This document shows positions 27,722-40,251 of a stretch of DNA of 64,000 bases, one piece after another. The translations under genes and the position numbers were made by a program. The notes under the pieces were generated by a model. That model worked only from the letters and a program-made list of their open reading frames with translations. It was not told the DNA's origin and did not search any database. This DNA comes from Oleiagrimonas citrea. Lineage in GTDB: Bacteria; Pseudomonadota; Gammaproteobacteria; Xanthomonadales; Rhodanobacteraceae. How positions within the stretch are numbered: the stretch's first letter is position 1; every line of letters starts with the position of its first letter. The stretch lies in contig NZ_JAAZQD010000002.1 of assembly GCF_012395255.1 (NCBI RefSeq), forward strand, positions 603,771 through 667,770, written 5' to 3'.

Positions 27722-27752
27722 GTTGCCCTTGGCCCGCCCAGCGGAGCCTCGG

Positions 27753-29363
<1,611 letters not shown>

Positions 29364-29418
29364 CGCCGCGCCGCCTTTCCACCCCCGTCACCCCCACGCA
29401 CAGCCCCGCGAGGACCCC

Positions 29419-30474
29419 ATGAGCGACTCCACCCTGATCTGGCAGAACGGCGCGCTGAAGCCCTGGCACGAGGCCACGGTGCATGTCAGCGCGCACGCGC
29501 TGCACTACGGTTCCTCGGTGTTCGAGGGCGAGCGCGTCTACGCCACCCCCGACGGCCCGCGCTTCTTCCGCCTGGCCGACCACACTCGCCGCCTGTTCGC
29601 CTCGGCACGCGTGTACGGCATCGACATCGGCTACACGCCGGACGAGATCGACAATGCCTGCCGCGAGGTCGTGCGCGCCAACGGCATGGACTGTGCCTAC
29701 GTGCGTCCGGTGGTGTTCCGCGGCGCGGGCGGCCTGGGCATCCTGCCCAAGGATGACGTGGTCGACGTCGCCGTGCTCGCGCTGCCGTGGGGCAGCTACC
29801 ACGGCGACGCGCGCGAGCAGGGCGCGGACGTGTGCGTGAGCAGCTGGAACCGCGCCGCGCCGAACACCTTTCCCAGTTGGGCCAAGGCCGGCGGCAACTA
29901 CCTCAACAGCCAGCTGATCGCACTCGAAGCGCGCCGCGGCGGCTACGCCGAGGGCATCGCCCTGGGCTGCGACGGCCTGCTTAGCGAAGGCGCGGGCGAG
30001 AACCTGTTCCTGGTGCTGAACGGCGAACTGGTCACGCCGCCGACCAGCGCCGGCGTGTTGGTCGGCATCACCCGCGACAGCGTCATCGCGCTGGCCGGCG
30101 AGCTGGGCATCCCCTTCGTCGAGCGCGCACTGCCGCGCGAGGCGTTGCTGTACGCCGACGAGATCTTCCTGTGCGGCACCGCCGCCGAGATCACCCCGGT
30201 GCGCTCGGTCGACGGCGCGCCCGTCGGTCGCGGCGGCGTCGGTCCGATCACGCGCGCGCTGCAGGACGCCTTCTTCGGCCTGTTCGATGGTCGCACCGAG
30301 GATCGTTGGGGTTGGCTGACCGGGCTGGACGAACCGGTTTCGGCAAGCCTTACGAGTAACTCCGAGCATCCGGGGTTTGCCTCCGCGGTCATCCATGACC
30401 GCGAAGAGCGAGAAGCGGCCGCCCATGGCCGCACTGTCCGAGAAGCGCCGGATTCGATGGAGGCCTCCGCATGA
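29419..30474 (+). CDS. ilvE: Branched-chain amino acid aminotransferase, with odd C-terminal tail
   Basis: A 351-residue class IV PLP aminotransferase for the last step of Leu, Ile and Val synthesis. Class IV motifs: [16 protein letters not shown] near residue 30, [20 protein letters not shown] with the PLP lysine near 155, and [10 protein letters not shown]. The family normally ends soon after EDRWGWLT (about residue 302). Here about 45 more residues follow, encoded by a palindrome-rich stretch (30384-30432) that looks like an inserted repeat read through to a new stop. The stop overlaps leuC by ATGA. Confidence 0.9.
   Translation: MSDSTLIWQNGALKPWHEATVHVSAHALHYGSSVFEGERVYATPDGPRFFRLADHTRRLFASARVYGIDIGYTPDEIDNACREVVRANGMDCAYVRPVVFRGAGGLGILPKDDVVDVAVLALPWGSYHGDAREQGADVCVSSWNRAAPNTFPSWAKAGGNYLNSQLIALEARRGGYAEGIALGCDGLLSEGAGENLFLVLNGELVTPPTSAGVLVGITRDSVIALAGELGIPFVERALPREALLYADEIFLCGTAAEITPVRSVDGAPVGRGGVGPITRALQDAFFGLFDGRTEDRWGWLTGLDEPVSASLTSNSEHPGFASAVIHDREEREAAAHGRTVREAPDSMEASA
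30384..30432. repeat. Palindromic repeat-like element inside the ilvE 3' end
   Basis: Two adjacent hairpins: a 9-bp stem with CC loop (30384-30392 with 30395-30403, CGCGGTCAT/ATGACCGCG) and GCGGCC-N6-GGCCGC (30415-30432). Together they encode the non-conserved tail of IlvE. The arrangement resembles REP-type elements; only one copy was seen in the window. Confidence 0.5.
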
Positions 30475-31889
30475 CCACCCCACGCACCCTGTTCGAAAAA
30501 GTCTGGGACACCCACCAGGTCGTCGCCGAAAAAGCCGATGCGCCAGCCGTGCTCTACATCGACCTGCACCTGGTGCATGAAGTCACCTCGCCGCAGGCCT
30601 TCGATGAACTGCGCCGCCGCGAGCTGCGCGTGCGCCGTCCCGATCGCACCCTGGCGACGCTGGACCATTCCACGCCGACCCTGCCCGCGGCCGCCGACGG
30701 CACGCGCCCCTACGTGACGCCGCAGGCCGAGGCACAGGTGCGCACGCTGGAAAGCAACTGCGCCGCATTCGGCGTCGAGCTGCACGGCTGGGACAGCGAC
30801 GCGCGCGGCATCGTCCACGTGATCGGCCCGGAACTGGGCGCGACGCAACCGGGCATGACCATCGTCTGCGGCGACAGCCACACCGCCACGCACGGCGCGT
30901 TCGGCGCGCTGGCCTTCGGCATCGGCACCACCGAGGTCGGCCACGTGCTGGCCACGCAATGCCTGCTGCAACGCAAGCCGAAGACCTTCGCCATCCATGT
31001 CGACAACGCCCTGCCGGCCGACGTCTCGGCCAAGGACCTGGTGCTGCACGTGATCGCCACGATCGGCGTCGGCGGCGGCACCGGCCATGTGCTGGAATTC
31101 CGCGGCCCGGCCATCGAGGCGCTGTCGATGGAAGAACGCATGACGGTGTGCAACATGGCCATCGAGGCCGGCGCGCGCGCCGGCATGATCGCCCCCGACC
31201 AAACCACCTTCGACTGGCTGAAGAACCGCCCGCGCGCGCCGCAGGGGGACGCCTGGAACCGCGCCGTCGCGCACTGGCAGACGCTCAAGAGCGACGACGG
31301 CGCACGCTACGACCGCGAAGTGCGCATCGACGCCGCCACCGTGTGCCCGACCGTCACCTACGGCACCCATCCGGGCATGGCCGCGGCGATGGACGCGCCC
31401 GTGCCCGCCGCCGCCAACGCCCAGGAAGCCCGCGCGCTGGAGTACATGCAGGTCCGCGCGGGCAAGGCGATGGCCGGCATGCCGGTCGACGTGGTGTTCG
31501 TCGGCAGCTGCACCAACTCGCGCCTGCCCGACCTGCGCGCCGCCGCCGAGGTGCTGCGCGGGCGCAGCGTCGCCGAGGGCGTGCGCATGCTGGTGGTGCC
31601 CGGCTCCGAATCGGTGCGTCGCGCCGCCGAGGCCGAGGGCCTGCACGAAGTCTTCACTGCTGCCGGCGCGGAATGGCGCGTGCCCGGCTGTTCGATGTGC
31701 ATCGCCATGAACGGCGACCTGGCCCAGCCCGGCCAGCTGGTGGTGTCGACCTCCAACCGCAACTTCGAGGGCCGCCAGGGCAAGGGCGCGCGCACGGTGC
31801 TGGCCAGTCCGGCCACCGCCGCCGCTTCCGCCGTGGCCGGTCGCATCGCCGATCCACGCACGCTGATGAACGAGGAGCAAGCGGCATGA
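30471..31889 (+). CDS. leuC: 3-Isopropylmalate dehydratase large subunit
   Basis: A 472-residue aconitase-family subunit that isomerises 2- to 3-isopropylmalate together with LeuD. The [4Fe-4S] ligands are in [10 protein letters not shown] and VPGCSMC. The catalytic [19 protein letters not shown] motif is near residue 130. ATG 30471 overlaps the ilvE stop (ATGA). A 90-base inverted repeat separates it from leuD. Confidence 0.95.
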   Translation: MTTPRTLFEKVWDTHQVVAEKADAPAVLYIDLHLVHEVTSPQAFDELRRRELRVRRPDRTLATLDHSTPTLPAAADGTRPYVTPQAEAQVRTLESNCAAFGVELHGWDSDARGIVHVIGPELGATQPGMTIVCGDSHTATHGAFGALAFGIGTTEVGHVLATQCLLQRKPKTFAIHVDNALPADVSAKDLVLHVIATIGVGGGTGHVLEFRGPAIEALSMEERMTVCNMAIEAGARAGMIAPDQTTFDWLKNRPRAPQGDAWNRAVAHWQTLKSDDGARYDREVRIDAATVCPTVTYGTHPGMAAAMDAPVPAAANAQEARALEYMQVRAGKAMAGMPVDVVFVGSCTNSRLPDLRAAAEVLRGRSVAEGVRMLVVPGSESVRRAAEAEGLHEVFTAAGAEWRVPGCSMCIAMNGDLAQPGQLVVSTSNRNFEGRQGKGARTVLASPATAAASAVAGRIADPRTLMNEEQAA

Positions 31890-31894
31890 AGGCC

Positions 31895-31986
31895 AGAAGT
31901 GAAGAGCGAGGAATGAGAAGTGAGCAGAGCCAGCCGCGGCTCGGCCTTTCCTCACTTCTCAGTCCTATCCACTCACTCCTCGCTTG
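31895..31986. repeat. Palindromic GAAGTGAG-type repeat between leuC and leuD
   Basis: An imperfect long hairpin. Perfectly paired blocks are TGAGAAGTGAG (31914-31924) with CTCACTTCTCA (31951-31961), and AGCGAGGA (31905-31912) with TCCTCGCT (31977-31984), around a GAGCC-N6-GGCTC tip. A related copy lies at 32597-32697. It has no coding capacity of note. Confidence 0.7.
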
Positions 31987-32004
31987 CTATCCCGGAGACG
32001 CCAC

Positions 32005-32589
32005 ATGAAGCCTTTGACCCGCATCCGCTCGCGCACCGCCGTGCTGGCGCACGCCAACATCGACACCGACCGCATCATCCCGGCGCGCTTCCTCACCACC
32101 ACCGAGCGCACCGGCCTGGGCCGGCACGCCTTCGAGGACTGGCGCTACCGCGCCGACGGCAGCGACGACCCAGACTTCGAACTCAACCGACCCGAAGCGC
32201 GCGGCTGCCGCATCCTCGTCGCCGGCCGCAACTTCGGCTGCGGCTCCTCGCGCGAGCACGCGCCCTGGGCGCTGCTGGATTTCGGCATCCAGGCGGTGCT
32301 GTCCAGCGAGATCGCCGACATCTTCCGCTCCAACGCGCTGAAGAACGGCCTGCTCGCGGTGGTGGTCAGCGAAGCCGAACACCGTTGGCTGCTGGACCAC
32401 CCCGGCGTGGAACTGTCCATCGACGTCGCCGGCAGCTTCATCGAACTGCCTGATGGCGGCCGCTTCGCCTTCGAGCTGGACGGCTTCGCCCGCCACTGCC
32501 TGCTGCAGGGCGTGGATCAGCTCGGTTTCATCCGTCAGCACGCCGACGCCATCGACGCCTACGAACAACGCGTGGAGCAGGCCGCATGA
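32005..32589 (+). CDS. leuD: 3-Isopropylmalate dehydratase small subunit
   Basis: A 194-residue swivelling subunit of isopropylmalate isomerase, partner of LeuC. Family motifs: NIDTDRIIPARFL near residue 16 and GRNFGCGSSREHAPWAL near residue 72. ATG 32005 follows GGAGA; the frame extends seven codons upstream into the repeat, which argues for this start. It is flanked on both sides by related palindromic repeats, but is intact. Confidence 0.95.
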   Translation: MKPLTRIRSRTAVLAHANIDTDRIIPARFLTTTERTGLGRHAFEDWRYRADGSDDPDFELNRPEARGCRILVAGRNFGCGSSREHAPWALLDFGIQAVLSSEIADIFRSNALKNGLLAVVVSEAEHRWLLDHPGVELSIDVAGSFIELPDGGRFAFELDGFARHCLLQGVDQLGFIRQHADAIDAYEQRVEQAA

Positions 32590-32596
32590 GGGTGTT

Positions 32597-32697
32597 CAGA
32601 AGTGAGGGGCGAGGAGTGAGAAGTGAGCAAGGCCACTTCCACCCTAGCCCATGCCCCTCGCTTTTCTCAGTTCTCACGCCTCATCACTCACTTCCCA
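32597..32697. repeat. Palindromic GAAGTGAG-type repeat between leuD and leuB
   Basis: A second copy of the leuC-leuD repeat. The left arm has GAAGTGAG (32599-32606) and GGCGAGGAGTGAGAAGTGAG; the right arm has CCCCTCGCTTTTCTCA and CTCACTTC (32687-32694). Pairing between arms is less regular than in the first copy. Confidence 0.65.
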
Positions 32698-32713
32698 TCT
32701 CCAGGATCTAAAC

Positions 32714-33811
32714 ATGCACGCTCATCTCGTCACCCTCCCCGGCGACGGCATCGGCCCCGAGGTCACCGCCGCCGCCGTCGATGTGCTCAAGCACGTCGCC
32801 GCCCATCACGGCCACGATTTCCGCTTCAGCGAGCACGCCATCGGCGGCGCCGCCATCGACGCCACCGGCGCGCCGCTGCCCGACGCCACCCGCGACGCCT
32901 GCCTGGCCGCCGACGCGGTGCTGCTGGGCGCGGTCGGCGGTCCGAAGTGGTCGGACCCGAACGCCAAGGTGCGTCCCGAGCAGGGCCTGCTGGCGCTGCG
33001 CGCGGCGCTCGGCGTGTTCGCCAACCTGCGGCCGCTGAAGGTGCATCCGCGCCTGGCCGAGCGCTCGCCGCTGAAGACCGAGCGTCTGAAGGACGTCGAT
33101 TTCGTGGTCGTGCGCGAACTCACCGGCGGCGCCTACTTCGGCGCCAAGACCCGCGACAGGGACCGCGCCACCGACGAATGCGCGTACACCGTGACCGAGA
33201 TCGAGCGCGTGCTGCGCCGCGGCTTCGAGCTGGCCAGCCAGCGCGGCCGCCGCCTGACCTCGGTGGACAAGGCCAACGTGCTGGAGACCTCGCGCCTGTG
33301 GCGGCACACCGCCGAGCAGGTCGCGCGCGACTACCCGGAAGTGCATCTGGAGCACCAGCTGGTCGACTCGATGGCGATGCTGATGCTGACCCAGCCGTCG
33401 CGCTACGACGTCATCGTCACCGAGAACCTGTTCGGCGACATCCTCACCGACGAGGCCGCCGCGCTGGCCGGCTCGCTGGGTCTGCTGCCCTCGGCCTCGC
33501 TGGGCGATAGCCATGGCGGCCTGTACGAGCCGATCCACGGCTCGGCCCCGGATATCGCCGGGCGCAACGCCGCCAATCCACTCGGCGCCATTGCCAGCGC
33601 CGCGCTGCTGTTGCGCCATGCGCTGGGGCTGGAAGCCGAAGCCGCCGTGATCGAGGCCGCGGTCGAGCATGTGGTCGCGCACGGTCCGTGGACGCGCGAC
33701 CTCGGCGGCACCGCCAGCACCACGCAAGTGCGCGACGCGGTGATCGCCGCACTGGATCTGGACGAGGACTGCAGGCCGGCGTTTCTCGCCGGCATGCGGG
33801 CCTGTGGCTGA
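32714..33811 (+). CDS. leuB: 3-Isopropylmalate dehydrogenase
   Basis: A 365-residue NAD-dependent decarboxylating dehydrogenase making 2-oxoisocaproate. Seen: [10 protein letters not shown] near residue 7, [10 protein letters not shown] (substrate loop), [11 protein letters not shown] and [25 protein letters not shown] (metal and cofactor site). ATG 32714 lies just past the palindromic repeat. ilvD begins 10 bases after its stop. Confidence 0.95.
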   Translation: MHAHLVTLPGDGIGPEVTAAAVDVLKHVAAHHGHDFRFSEHAIGGAAIDATGAPLPDATRDACLAADAVLLGAVGGPKWSDPNAKVRPEQGLLALRAALGVFANLRPLKVHPRLAERSPLKTERLKDVDFVVVRELTGGAYFGAKTRDRDRATDECAYTVTEIERVLRRGFELASQRGRRLTSVDKANVLETSRLWRHTAEQVARDYPEVHLEHQLVDSMAMLMLTQPSRYDVIVTENLFGDILTDEAAALAGSLGLLPSASLGDSHGGLYEPIHGSAPDIAGRNAANPLGAIASAALLLRHALGLEAEAAVIEAAVEHVVAHGPWTRDLGGTASTTQVRDAVIAALDLDEDCRPAFLAGMRACG

Positions 33812-33821
33812 GGGGCGGCGC

Positions 33822-35501
33822 ATGCGAAGCGACACCATGAAGAAAGGCCCAGACCGCGCCCCGGCGCGCGCGATGATGCGCGCCACCGGCCTGGACGACG
33901 ACGCCATCGGCAAGCCGCTGGTCGCCGTGGTGCACACCTGGTCCAACGTCAGCCCGTGCAACCTCAACCTGCGCGACCTGGCCAACGACGTCGCCGACGG
34001 CATCCGCGCCGCCGGCGGCACGCCGATCGAGTTCAACACCATCGCCGTCACCGACGGCATGGCGATGGGCACGCCGGGCATGCGCGCCTCGCTGGTCAGC
34101 CGCGAGGTCATCACCGACTCCATCGAACTGGCCGTCAACGGCCACTGCCTCGACGCCATGGTGGTGCTGTGCGGCTGCGACAAGACCATTCCCGCCGCCG
34201 CGATGGCGCTGGCGCGCCTGGATATTCCGGGCGTGGCGCTGTACGGCGGCAGCATCGGCCACGGCACACTGGGCGGCAAGTCGATCACCGTGCAAGACGT
34301 GTTCGAGGCGGTCGGCGCGCACGGTGCGGGCAAGATGTCCAACGCCGAGCTGAAGCAGGTCGAGACCCGCGCCTGTCCCGGCGCCGGCGCCTGCGGCGGC
34401 CAGTACACCGCCAACACCATGGCGATGATCCTGACCACGCTGGGCTTGTCGCCGGTCGGTTTCAACGACGTGCCGGCCACGCACGCGGACAAGCCGGACG
34501 TCGCGCGCCGCTGCGGCGCACTGGCAATGGCGTGCCTGGCGCAATCGCGCACGCCGCGCCAGCTGATGACGCGCGAAGCCTTCATCAACGCCGCGCGCCT
34601 GGTCGCCGCCACCGCCGGTTCCACCAACGCCGCGCTGCACCTGCTGGCGATCGCGCACGAAGCCGGCGTGCAACTGGATCTGGAGGACTTCAACGCCGCC
34701 TCCGAGCAGACCCCGGTGATCGCCGACCTGATGCCGGCCGGTCGCTACAGCGCGGTGGAGATGTTCGAGGCCGGCGGCGTCGCCGCCATCGCCAACGAAC
34801 TGCGCCGCGCCGGCATGCTGGTCGACACGCCGACCGTCACCGGCCGCAGCCTGTTCGCCGAGCTCGACGACGCCCCGCCGGCGCAGGTCGCGCATGACCT
34901 GGTGCATTCGGTCGACGCGCCGATCAAGCCGCGCGGCGGCTACGCGATCCTGTACGGAAACCTCGCGCCGCAGGGCTGCATCCTGAAGCTGGCCGGCCTC
35001 GGCCAGGGCGGCTTTACCGGCACCGCGCGCGTGTTCGAGAGCGAGGAAGACGCCTTCGCCGCGGTGCAGAACGATCGCATCCAAAAGGGCGACTTCCTCG
35101 TCATTCGCAACGAGGGACCGGCCGGCGGCCCGGGCATGCGCGAGATGCTTGGCGTCACCGCCGCGCTGATCGGCCGTGGCCTCGGCAACGATGTCGCGCT
35201 GATGACCGACGGCCGCTTTTCCGGCGCCACGCGCGGCTTCATGGTCGGCCACGTCGCGCCCGAGGCCGCACGCGGCGGACCCATCGCCCTGCTGCGCGAC
35301 GGCGACCGCATCGTCATCGATAGCGAGGCCCGCACGCTCAGCACCGACGCCGACCTCGACGCCCGCCGCGAAAGCTGGAACGCCCCGCCGCCGAAAGTCA
35401 CCCGCGGCGCACTGGCCAAGTACGCGCAGCTGGTCGGCTCAGCCTCGGTGGGCGCCGTCACCAACGGCTCCACGCCCTACCGCTGGCGCACATCCGCCTG
35501 A
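33822..35501 (+). CDS. ilvD: Dihydroxy-acid dehydratase
   Basis: A 559-residue Fe-S dehydratase converting dihydroxy-acids to 2-oxo acids for Val and Ile, and indirectly Leu. Fe-S and metal motifs: [12 protein letters not shown] and [18 protein letters not shown]. The C-terminal [21 protein letters not shown] motif is complete. Start ATG 33822 follows GAGGGG; an ATG at 33837 is an alternative, and a more upstream codon at 33804 would overlap leuB. Confidence 0.95.
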   Translation: MRSDTMKKGPDRAPARAMMRATGLDDDAIGKPLVAVVHTWSNVSPCNLNLRDLANDVADGIRAAGGTPIEFNTIAVTDGMAMGTPGMRASLVSREVITDSIELAVNGHCLDAMVVLCGCDKTIPAAAMALARLDIPGVALYGGSIGHGTLGGKSITVQDVFEAVGAHGAGKMSNAELKQVETRACPGAGACGGQYTANTMAMILTTLGLSPVGFNDVPATHADKPDVARRCGALAMACLAQSRTPRQLMTREAFINAARLVAATAGSTNAALHLLAIAHEAGVQLDLEDFNAASEQTPVIADLMPAGRYSAVEMFEAGGVAAIANELRRAGMLVDTPTVTGRSLFAELDDAPPAQVAHDLVHSVDAPIKPRGGYAILYGNLAPQGCILKLAGLGQGGFTGTARVFESEEDAFAAVQNDRIQKGDFLVIRNEGPAGGPGMREMLGVTAALIGRGLGNDVALMTDGRFSGATRGFMVGHVAPEAARGGPIALLRDGDRIVIDSEARTLSTDADLDARRESWNAPPPKVTRGALAKYAQLVGSASVGAVTNGSTPYRWRTSA

Positions 35502-35545
35502 AACCCGACGACCCCGCATCGATCCGCACTTCACTGGAGAACACC

Positions 35546-36568
35546 ATGAGCACCGCCACCACCGACCTTCTGAAAGACGCCCGCATCGCCGTCCTCGGCT
35601 ACGGCAGCCAGGGCCGCGCGCACGCGCTGAACCTGCATGAATCCGGCCTCGACGTGATCGTCGGCGCGCGCGAGGGCGGTCCGTCCTGGCAGCGCGCGCA
35701 GGACGACGGCCTGAAGGTCGCCACGCCCGCCGACGCGGTCAAGGACGCCGACCTCGTCGCCGTGCTGACGCCGGACATGACCCAGCCGAAGCTGTACGAG
35801 GAAGCCATCGCGCCGCACATCAAGCCCGGCGCGGCGCTGCTGTTCGCGCACGGCTTCAACGTGCATTTTGGCCAGATCACACCGCGCGAGGACATCGACG
35901 TGAACCTGGTCGCGCCCAAGGGCCCCGGCGCGCTGGTGCGTAGCGAATACCAGCGCGGCCGCGGCGTGCCCTGCCTGGTCGCCGTGGCGCAGGACGCCAC
36001 CGGCCAGGCCGAAGCCAAGGCGCGCGCCTACGCGGCCGGCATCGGCGGCGCGCGCGCCATGCTCATCCAGACCGACTTCAAGGAAGAGACCGAAACCGAC
36101 CTGTTCGGCGAACAGGCGGTGCTGTGCGGCGGCGCCAGCGAGCTGGTGCTGAAGGGTTTCGAGACCCTGACCGAAGCCGGCTACCAGCCGGAGATCGCCT
36201 ACTACGAGGTGATGCACGAGCTGAAGCTGATCGTCGACCTGTTCTACGAGGGCGGCCTGGCGAAGATGCTGCAATTCGTGTCCGAGACCGCGCAGTACGG
36301 CGATTACACGCGCGGCCCGCGCATCGTCGACGAGGCCACCAAGGCGCGCATGAAGCAGGTCCTGACCGAGATCCAGGATGGCACCTTCGCCCGCGAATGG
36401 ACGGCCGAATACGACGCGGGTCTGCCCAACTACAAAAAGTTCAAGCAGGCCGATCTGGAGCATCCGATCGAGAAGGTCGGCGCGCAGCTGCGCGCGCGCA
36501 TGGCCTGGCTGCACAAGGACAAGCAGGCCGCGACCGCCACCGGCGAACCGATGAAGAAAGCCGGCTGA
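35546..36568 (+). CDS. ilvC: Ketol-acid reductoisomerase, class I
   Basis: A 340-residue short (class I) enzyme that isomerises and reduces acetolactate and acetohydroxybutyrate. The NADPH fold has [15 protein letters not shown] (15-29). The C-terminal knotted domain keeps the acidic metal ligands in [12 protein letters not shown] and the [13 protein letters not shown] segment. ATG 35546 has GGAGA upstream. It is followed by a GC hairpin before ilvG. Confidence 0.95.
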   Translation: MSTATTDLLKDARIAVLGYGSQGRAHALNLHESGLDVIVGAREGGPSWQRAQDDGLKVATPADAVKDADLVAVLTPDMTQPKLYEEAIAPHIKPGAALLFAHGFNVHFGQITPREDIDVNLVAPKGPGALVRSEYQRGRGVPCLVAVAQDATGQAEAKARAYAAGIGGARAMLIQTDFKEETETDLFGEQAVLCGGASELVLKGFETLTEAGYQPEIAYYEVMHELKLIVDLFYEGGLAKMLQFVSETAQYGDYTRGPRIVDEATKARMKQVLTEIQDGTFAREWTAEYDAGLPNYKKFKQADLEHPIEKVGAQLRARMAWLHKDKQAATATGEPMKKAG

Positions 36569-36573
36569 TGCGC

Positions 36574-36602
36574 GGGCCGGCTTCCCGCGCGGAGGCCGGC
36601 CC
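36574..36602 (+). other. Intercistronic hairpin between ilvC and ilvG
   Basis: A perfect 8-bp stem GGGCCGGC/GCCGGCCC (36574-36581 with 36595-36602) without a T-run. It may stabilise the ilvC 3' end or tune ilvG expression. Confidence 0.45.
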
Positions 36603-36630
36603 TTGGTTTCGAAGATCCAGGGAATTTGCA

Positions 36631-38472
36631 GTGAACGCTTCCGCTTTGCCCGCCGAACAACCCGCTTCCACGCCCGCCACGACCGGCGCCGACATCGTCG
36701 TGCAGGTGCTCGCCGGCGAGGGCGTGGACGTGCTGTTCGGCTATTCCGGCGGCGCCATCCTGCCGGTGTACGACGCCATCTTCCGCCACAACGCCGAGCA
36801 CGCCGACACCGATGGCAAGGAACCCTTGCCGCTGGTGGTGCCGGCCAACGAGCAGGGCGCGGGCTTCATGGCCGCCGGCTACGCACGCGCCTCGGGCAAG
36901 GTCGGCGTCGCCATCGTCACCTCGGGACCGGGTGCAACCAACACGGTGACGCCGGTGCGCGACTGCATGGCCGACTCGATTCCGCTGGTGGTGATCTGCG
37001 GCCAGGTCGGCACCGCCGCCATCGGCAGCGACGCGTTTCAGGAAGCGCCGATCACCAACATCATGAGCGCCTGCGCCAAGCACGTGTTCCTGGTCACCGA
37101 TCCGGACCGTCTGGAGGCCACGCTGCGCACCGCGTTCACGCTGGCGCGCAGCGGGCGGCCGGGGCCGGTCGTCGTCGACATTCCCAAGGATGTGCAGAAC
37201 GCCGCGCTGACCTTCCGTGGCGACGGCGAGCTGCCGCTGCCCGGCTACCGCGCGCGCATCGCCACCAGCGCCACCGGCGGACTCGACGACGACGCCTGCC
37301 GCGCCTTCTTCGACGCGCTCAAGGCATCCAGGCGGCCGCTGATCTACGCCGGCGGCGGCATCATCGCCGGCGAGGCCGCGCGCGCGCTGCGCGCCTTCGT
37401 CGAAGCCTTCGGCGTGCCCGTGGTCACCACGCTGATGGGCATCGGCGGCATCGACACCACCGACCCGCTGGCACTGCACATGCTGGGCATGCACGGCACC
37501 GCCTACGCCAACTACGCGGTCGAGGACTGCGACCTGCTGCTGGCGCTCGGCGCGCGCTTCGACGACCGCGTCGCCGGCGTGCCCGACGCCTTCGCCCCGG
37601 GCGCGAAGTTCCTCGCCCAGATCGACATCGACCCGGCCGAGATCGACAAGGTCAAACCCGTCGACTGGCACCACGTCGGCGACCTGACGCCAATGCTCGA
37701 ACAACTGACCGTATGGGGTCGAGCACACGATGTGCAGCTCGATGTCAACGACTGGCACGCGCACGTCGCCGCGCTGAAATCGCGCCACGCGATGAACTAC
37801 GACCGCGACCACGCGCTGATCCAGCCCTACGCCGTGCTCGAGGAAATCAACCGCCACACGCAGGGCCGCGCCATCATCACCACCGGCGTCGGCCAGCACC
37901 AGATGTGGGCGGCGCAGTACCTGCACTTCCGCGAACCGCGCCACTGGCTGACCTCCGGTTCGATGGGCACGATGGGCTTCGGCCTGCCCGCCGCTATCGG
38001 CGCGCAGTGCGCGCGGCCTGACGCGCTGGTCATCGACATCGACGGCGACGCCAGCATCCGCATGAACCTGGGCGAGCTGGAAACCGTCACCACCTACGGC
38101 CTGCCGGTGAAGATCGTGGTGCTCAACAACTGCGGCGACGGCATGGTGCGGCAGTGGCAGAAGCTGTTCTATCGCGGCCGCTTCATGGCCTCGGACAAGA
38201 GCCTGCACCGCAAGGACTTCGTCCAGGCCGTGCAGGCCGACGGCTTCACATGGGCCAAACGGTTGGACGACCCGCGCGCACTGGCCGCCACTGTCGCCGA
38301 CTTCCTCGCCTTCGACGGCCCCGCCTTTCTTGAAGTGATGATCGACCCGGATGCCGGCGTCTACCCGATGATCGGCCCCGGCGCGCGCTACGCGCAGATG
38401 ATCACCGGCGACTTCATTCCCTCGCGCGACGCGGACGGCGACAACGCGCCGTCGGTCACCGCCATGTTCTGA
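36631..38472 (+). CDS. ilvG: Acetolactate synthase large subunit
   Basis: A 613-residue ThDP/FAD enzyme making acetolactate or acetohydroxybutyrate from pyruvate. Seen: [19 protein letters not shown], the ThDP glutamate in [12 protein letters not shown], and the ThDP-Mg motif [11 protein letters not shown] through [11 protein letters not shown]. The GTG at 36631 is chosen for AGGGA 9 bases upstream; an ATG at 36568, overlapping the ilvC stop, would add 21 poorly conserved residues. The partner regulatory subunit lies 25 bases downstream. Confidence 0.93.
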   Translation: MNASALPAEQPASTPATTGADIVVQVLAGEGVDVLFGYSGGAILPVYDAIFRHNAEHADTDGKEPLPLVVPANEQGAGFMAAGYARASGKVGVAIVTSGPGATNTVTPVRDCMADSIPLVVICGQVGTAAIGSDAFQEAPITNIMSACAKHVFLVTDPDRLEATLRTAFTLARSGRPGPVVVDIPKDVQNAALTFRGDGELPLPGYRARIATSATGGLDDDACRAFFDALKASRRPLIYAGGGIIAGEAARALRAFVEAFGVPVVTTLMGIGGIDTTDPLALHMLGMHGTAYANYAVEDCDLLLALGARFDDRVAGVPDAFAPGAKFLAQIDIDPAEIDKVKPVDWHHVGDLTPMLEQLTVWGRAHDVQLDVNDWHAHVAALKSRHAMNYDRDHALIQPYAVLEEINRHTQGRAIITTGVGQHQMWAAQYLHFREPRHWLTSGSMGTMGFGLPAAIGAQCARPDALVIDIDGDASIRMNLGELETVTTYGLPVKIVVLNNCGDGMVRQWQKLFYRGRFMASDKSLHRKDFVQAVQADGFTWAKRLDDPRALAATVADFLAFDGPAFLEVMIDPDAGVYPMIGPGARYAQMITGDFIPSRDADGDNAPSVTAMF

Positions 38473-38497
38473 CGGAAGCCTTCCGACGGAGAACACC

Positions 38498-38755
38498 ATG
38501 AAACACACGCTCTCGATCCTGTTGCAGAACGAAGTCGGCGCGCTGGTTCGCGTGGCCGGGCTGTTCTCGGCGCGCGGCCACAACATCGACAGTCTGCACG
38601 TGGCCGCCACCCGCGACCCGGCCGTCTCGCGCCTGACCCTGACCGTCCACGGCGACGCCGCAAGGCTGACGCAGATTCTCAACCAGACCCGCAAGCTGGT
38701 CGACGTGCTGCAAGTCGAGCACCGCAGCGAGTCGCCTGAATCGCACGCGGCGTGA
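38498..38755 (+). CDS. ilvM: Acetolactate synthase small (regulatory) subunit, short IlvM type
   Basis: An 85-residue single ACT domain ([29 protein letters not shown]). It is much shorter than IlvN/IlvH proteins with a second domain and resembles E. coli IlvM, which belongs to a valine-insensitive synthase. It activates the large subunit encoded just upstream. Last gene of the leu-ilv operon; an ATG start with GGAGA upstream. Confidence 0.88.
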   Translation: MKHTLSILLQNEVGALVRVAGLFSARGHNIDSLHVAATRDPAVSRLTLTVHGDAARLTQILNQTRKLVDVLQVEHRSESPESHAA

Positions 38756-38771
38756 CGCGGACGCGCCGTAT

Positions 38772-39122
38772 CTATCTGGCCTCGGCCACGACATCCAGCT
38801 CGAACACGTGATTGTCGTCGTCGGTGAAGTACAACGCCGTCTCGCCACGAGCGAGCTGCACGCAGCGCCCCTGCGTCTTCAGCCGCTGCGCACACGACGC
38901 CAACTCGTCCGCGTCGACCGCGAAGGCGATGTGGTCGCCGTTGGTCTTCGCCGGCGGCTCGCCCGCCACCAGCGCCAGACAGACGCCGCCCAGATGCACG
39001 TGCGTGTCATGGTCGCCTTCGCCCGGCGTGACCCGCGCATCGTCGAACAGGGTCCCGAGCCAGGTGGCGGTGCGCATCGGATCGCGCACCATCAGCGCGA
39101 TGTGATCGAGGTGTCGTGGCAT
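38772..39122 (-). CDS. VOC family (glyoxalase/dioxygenase superfamily) protein
   Basis: A 116-residue single VOC domain. It begins LDHIALMVRDPMRTATWLGTLF and keeps probable metal ligands: H6, an internal HIAFAVD histidine and a C-terminal HVFELDV region glutamate. VOC proteins include glyoxalases, fosfomycin-resistance enzymes and dioxygenases; the substrate is not readable. It is convergent with the leu-ilv operon, 16 bases from ilvM. Confidence 0.8.
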   Translation of the reverse strand: MPRHLDHIALMVRDPMRTATWLGTLFDDARVTPGEGDHDTHVHLGGVCLALVAGEPPAKTNGDHIAFAVDADELASCAQRLKTQGRCVQLARGETALYFTDDDNHVFELDVVAEAR

Positions 39123-39230
39123 GGGTCTGCTCGTTCCGTGAGTCGTACCTCGACGCTAGCACGGAACGCTTGACCGGCTCGTGACAGAACCCGCTCGAAT
39201 GCCGCGCAACGCGCGGCTACACTTGCGCGC

Positions 39231-40235
39231 ATGAATCGTCCGCCACGCCCCGCTCCCCGCCGCCGTCCGCCGCCGCGCGTCCCGCCGCGTGCGCGCACCA
39301 GCGTCCAACGCACCGAAGACAGCTCGCAGCGCGCCGGCCAGGTGTTGGGCTGGCTGCTCAAGTGCCTTCCCGAGCGCTGGCGTGCGCCGACCTACGACAT
39401 GCTGGTGCTGACGCGCATGGACCGCCCAGTCGGTGCACTGCTGCTGCTTTGGGCCTGCTGGTGGGCGCTGTGGCTGGCGGCGATGGATTTCCCGCCGTGG
39501 AAGCCGTGGCTGATCTTTACCCTCGGCGTGTTCGTGATGCGTTCGGCCGGCTGCGCCATCAACGACTATGCCGACCGCAAGCTGGATGCGCAGGTGCAGC
39601 GCACACGCGAGCGACCCATCGCCGCCGGACGCATCACGCCGAAGCGCGCGCTGACCGTGTTTTTCGTGCTGCTGCTGGTCGCCTTCGGCCTGGTGCTGCT
39701 GACCAACCCGCTGACCATCAAGCTGTCCTTCGGCGGCGCGGCGCTGGCGGCGATCTACCCGTTCACCAAGCGCTACACGCACCTGCCGCAGGTGGTGCTG
39801 GGCGCGGCCTTCGGCTGGTCGATCCCGATGGCCTTCGCCGCCGTCGCCAACCACGTGCCGCCGCTGGCCTGGCTGCTGTTCCTGGCCAACGTGGTGTGGT
39901 CGACAATGTACGACACCGAGTACGCAATGGTAGACCGCGAGGACGACCTGAAGGTCGGTGCCAAATCCACCGCGATTCTGTTCGGCGAACTCGACCGCGT
40001 GATCGTCGCGATCCTGATGGCGACCTTTCTGCTGGCGATGGTCATGGTCGGCCACCGCGCGCAGCTGGCCTGGCCGTACTGGCTGGGCGTCGTCGCCGCC
40101 AGCGGACTGATGGTGTGGCAGCAGTGGCTGATCCGCGGCCGCGAGCGCATCCCTTGCCTCAACGCCTTCCGCAACAACAACTGGGTCGGCTTCGCGCTGT
40201 GGATGGGGCTGGCCGTGGCGCTGGCGATCCGCTGA
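39231..40235 (+). CDS. ubiA: 4-Hydroxybenzoate polyprenyltransferase
   Basis: A 334-residue membrane prenyltransferase of ubiquinone synthesis. The two Asp-rich motifs are NDYADRKLD (about 113) and DTEYAMVDREDD (about 226), with about eight helices. The first 45 residues are a Pro/Arg-rich extension not typical of UbiA, so a later start is possible, but no better ATG with a ribosome site was seen before MLVLTRMDRP. Convergent with comF. Confidence 0.9.
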   Translation: MNRPPRPAPRRRPPPRVPPRARTSVQRTEDSSQRAGQVLGWLLKCLPERWRAPTYDMLVLTRMDRPVGALLLLWACWWALWLAAMDFPPWKPWLIFTLGVFVMRSAGCAINDYADRKLDAQVQRTRERPIAAGRITPKRALTVFFVLLLVAFGLVLLTNPLTIKLSFGGAALAAIYPFTKRYTHLPQVVLGAAFGWSIPMAFAAVANHVPPLAWLLFLANVVWSTMYDTEYAMVDREDDLKVGAKSTAILFGELDRVIVAILMATFLLAMVMVGHRAQLAWPYWLGVVAASGLMVWQQWLIRGRERIPCLNAFRNNNWVGFALWMGLAVALAIR

Positions 40236-40251
40236 TCGCCGCCACGCCCGT

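Noticed and set aside
31888..32008. The GAAGTGAG repeat as part of leuD coding sequence.
   Set aside because: The leuD frame opens only seven codons before MKPLTR and homologues start at that methionine; the repeat is non-coding.
38772..39122. The VOC gene as part of the leu-ilv operon.
   Set aside because: It is on the opposite strand, convergent with ilvM.
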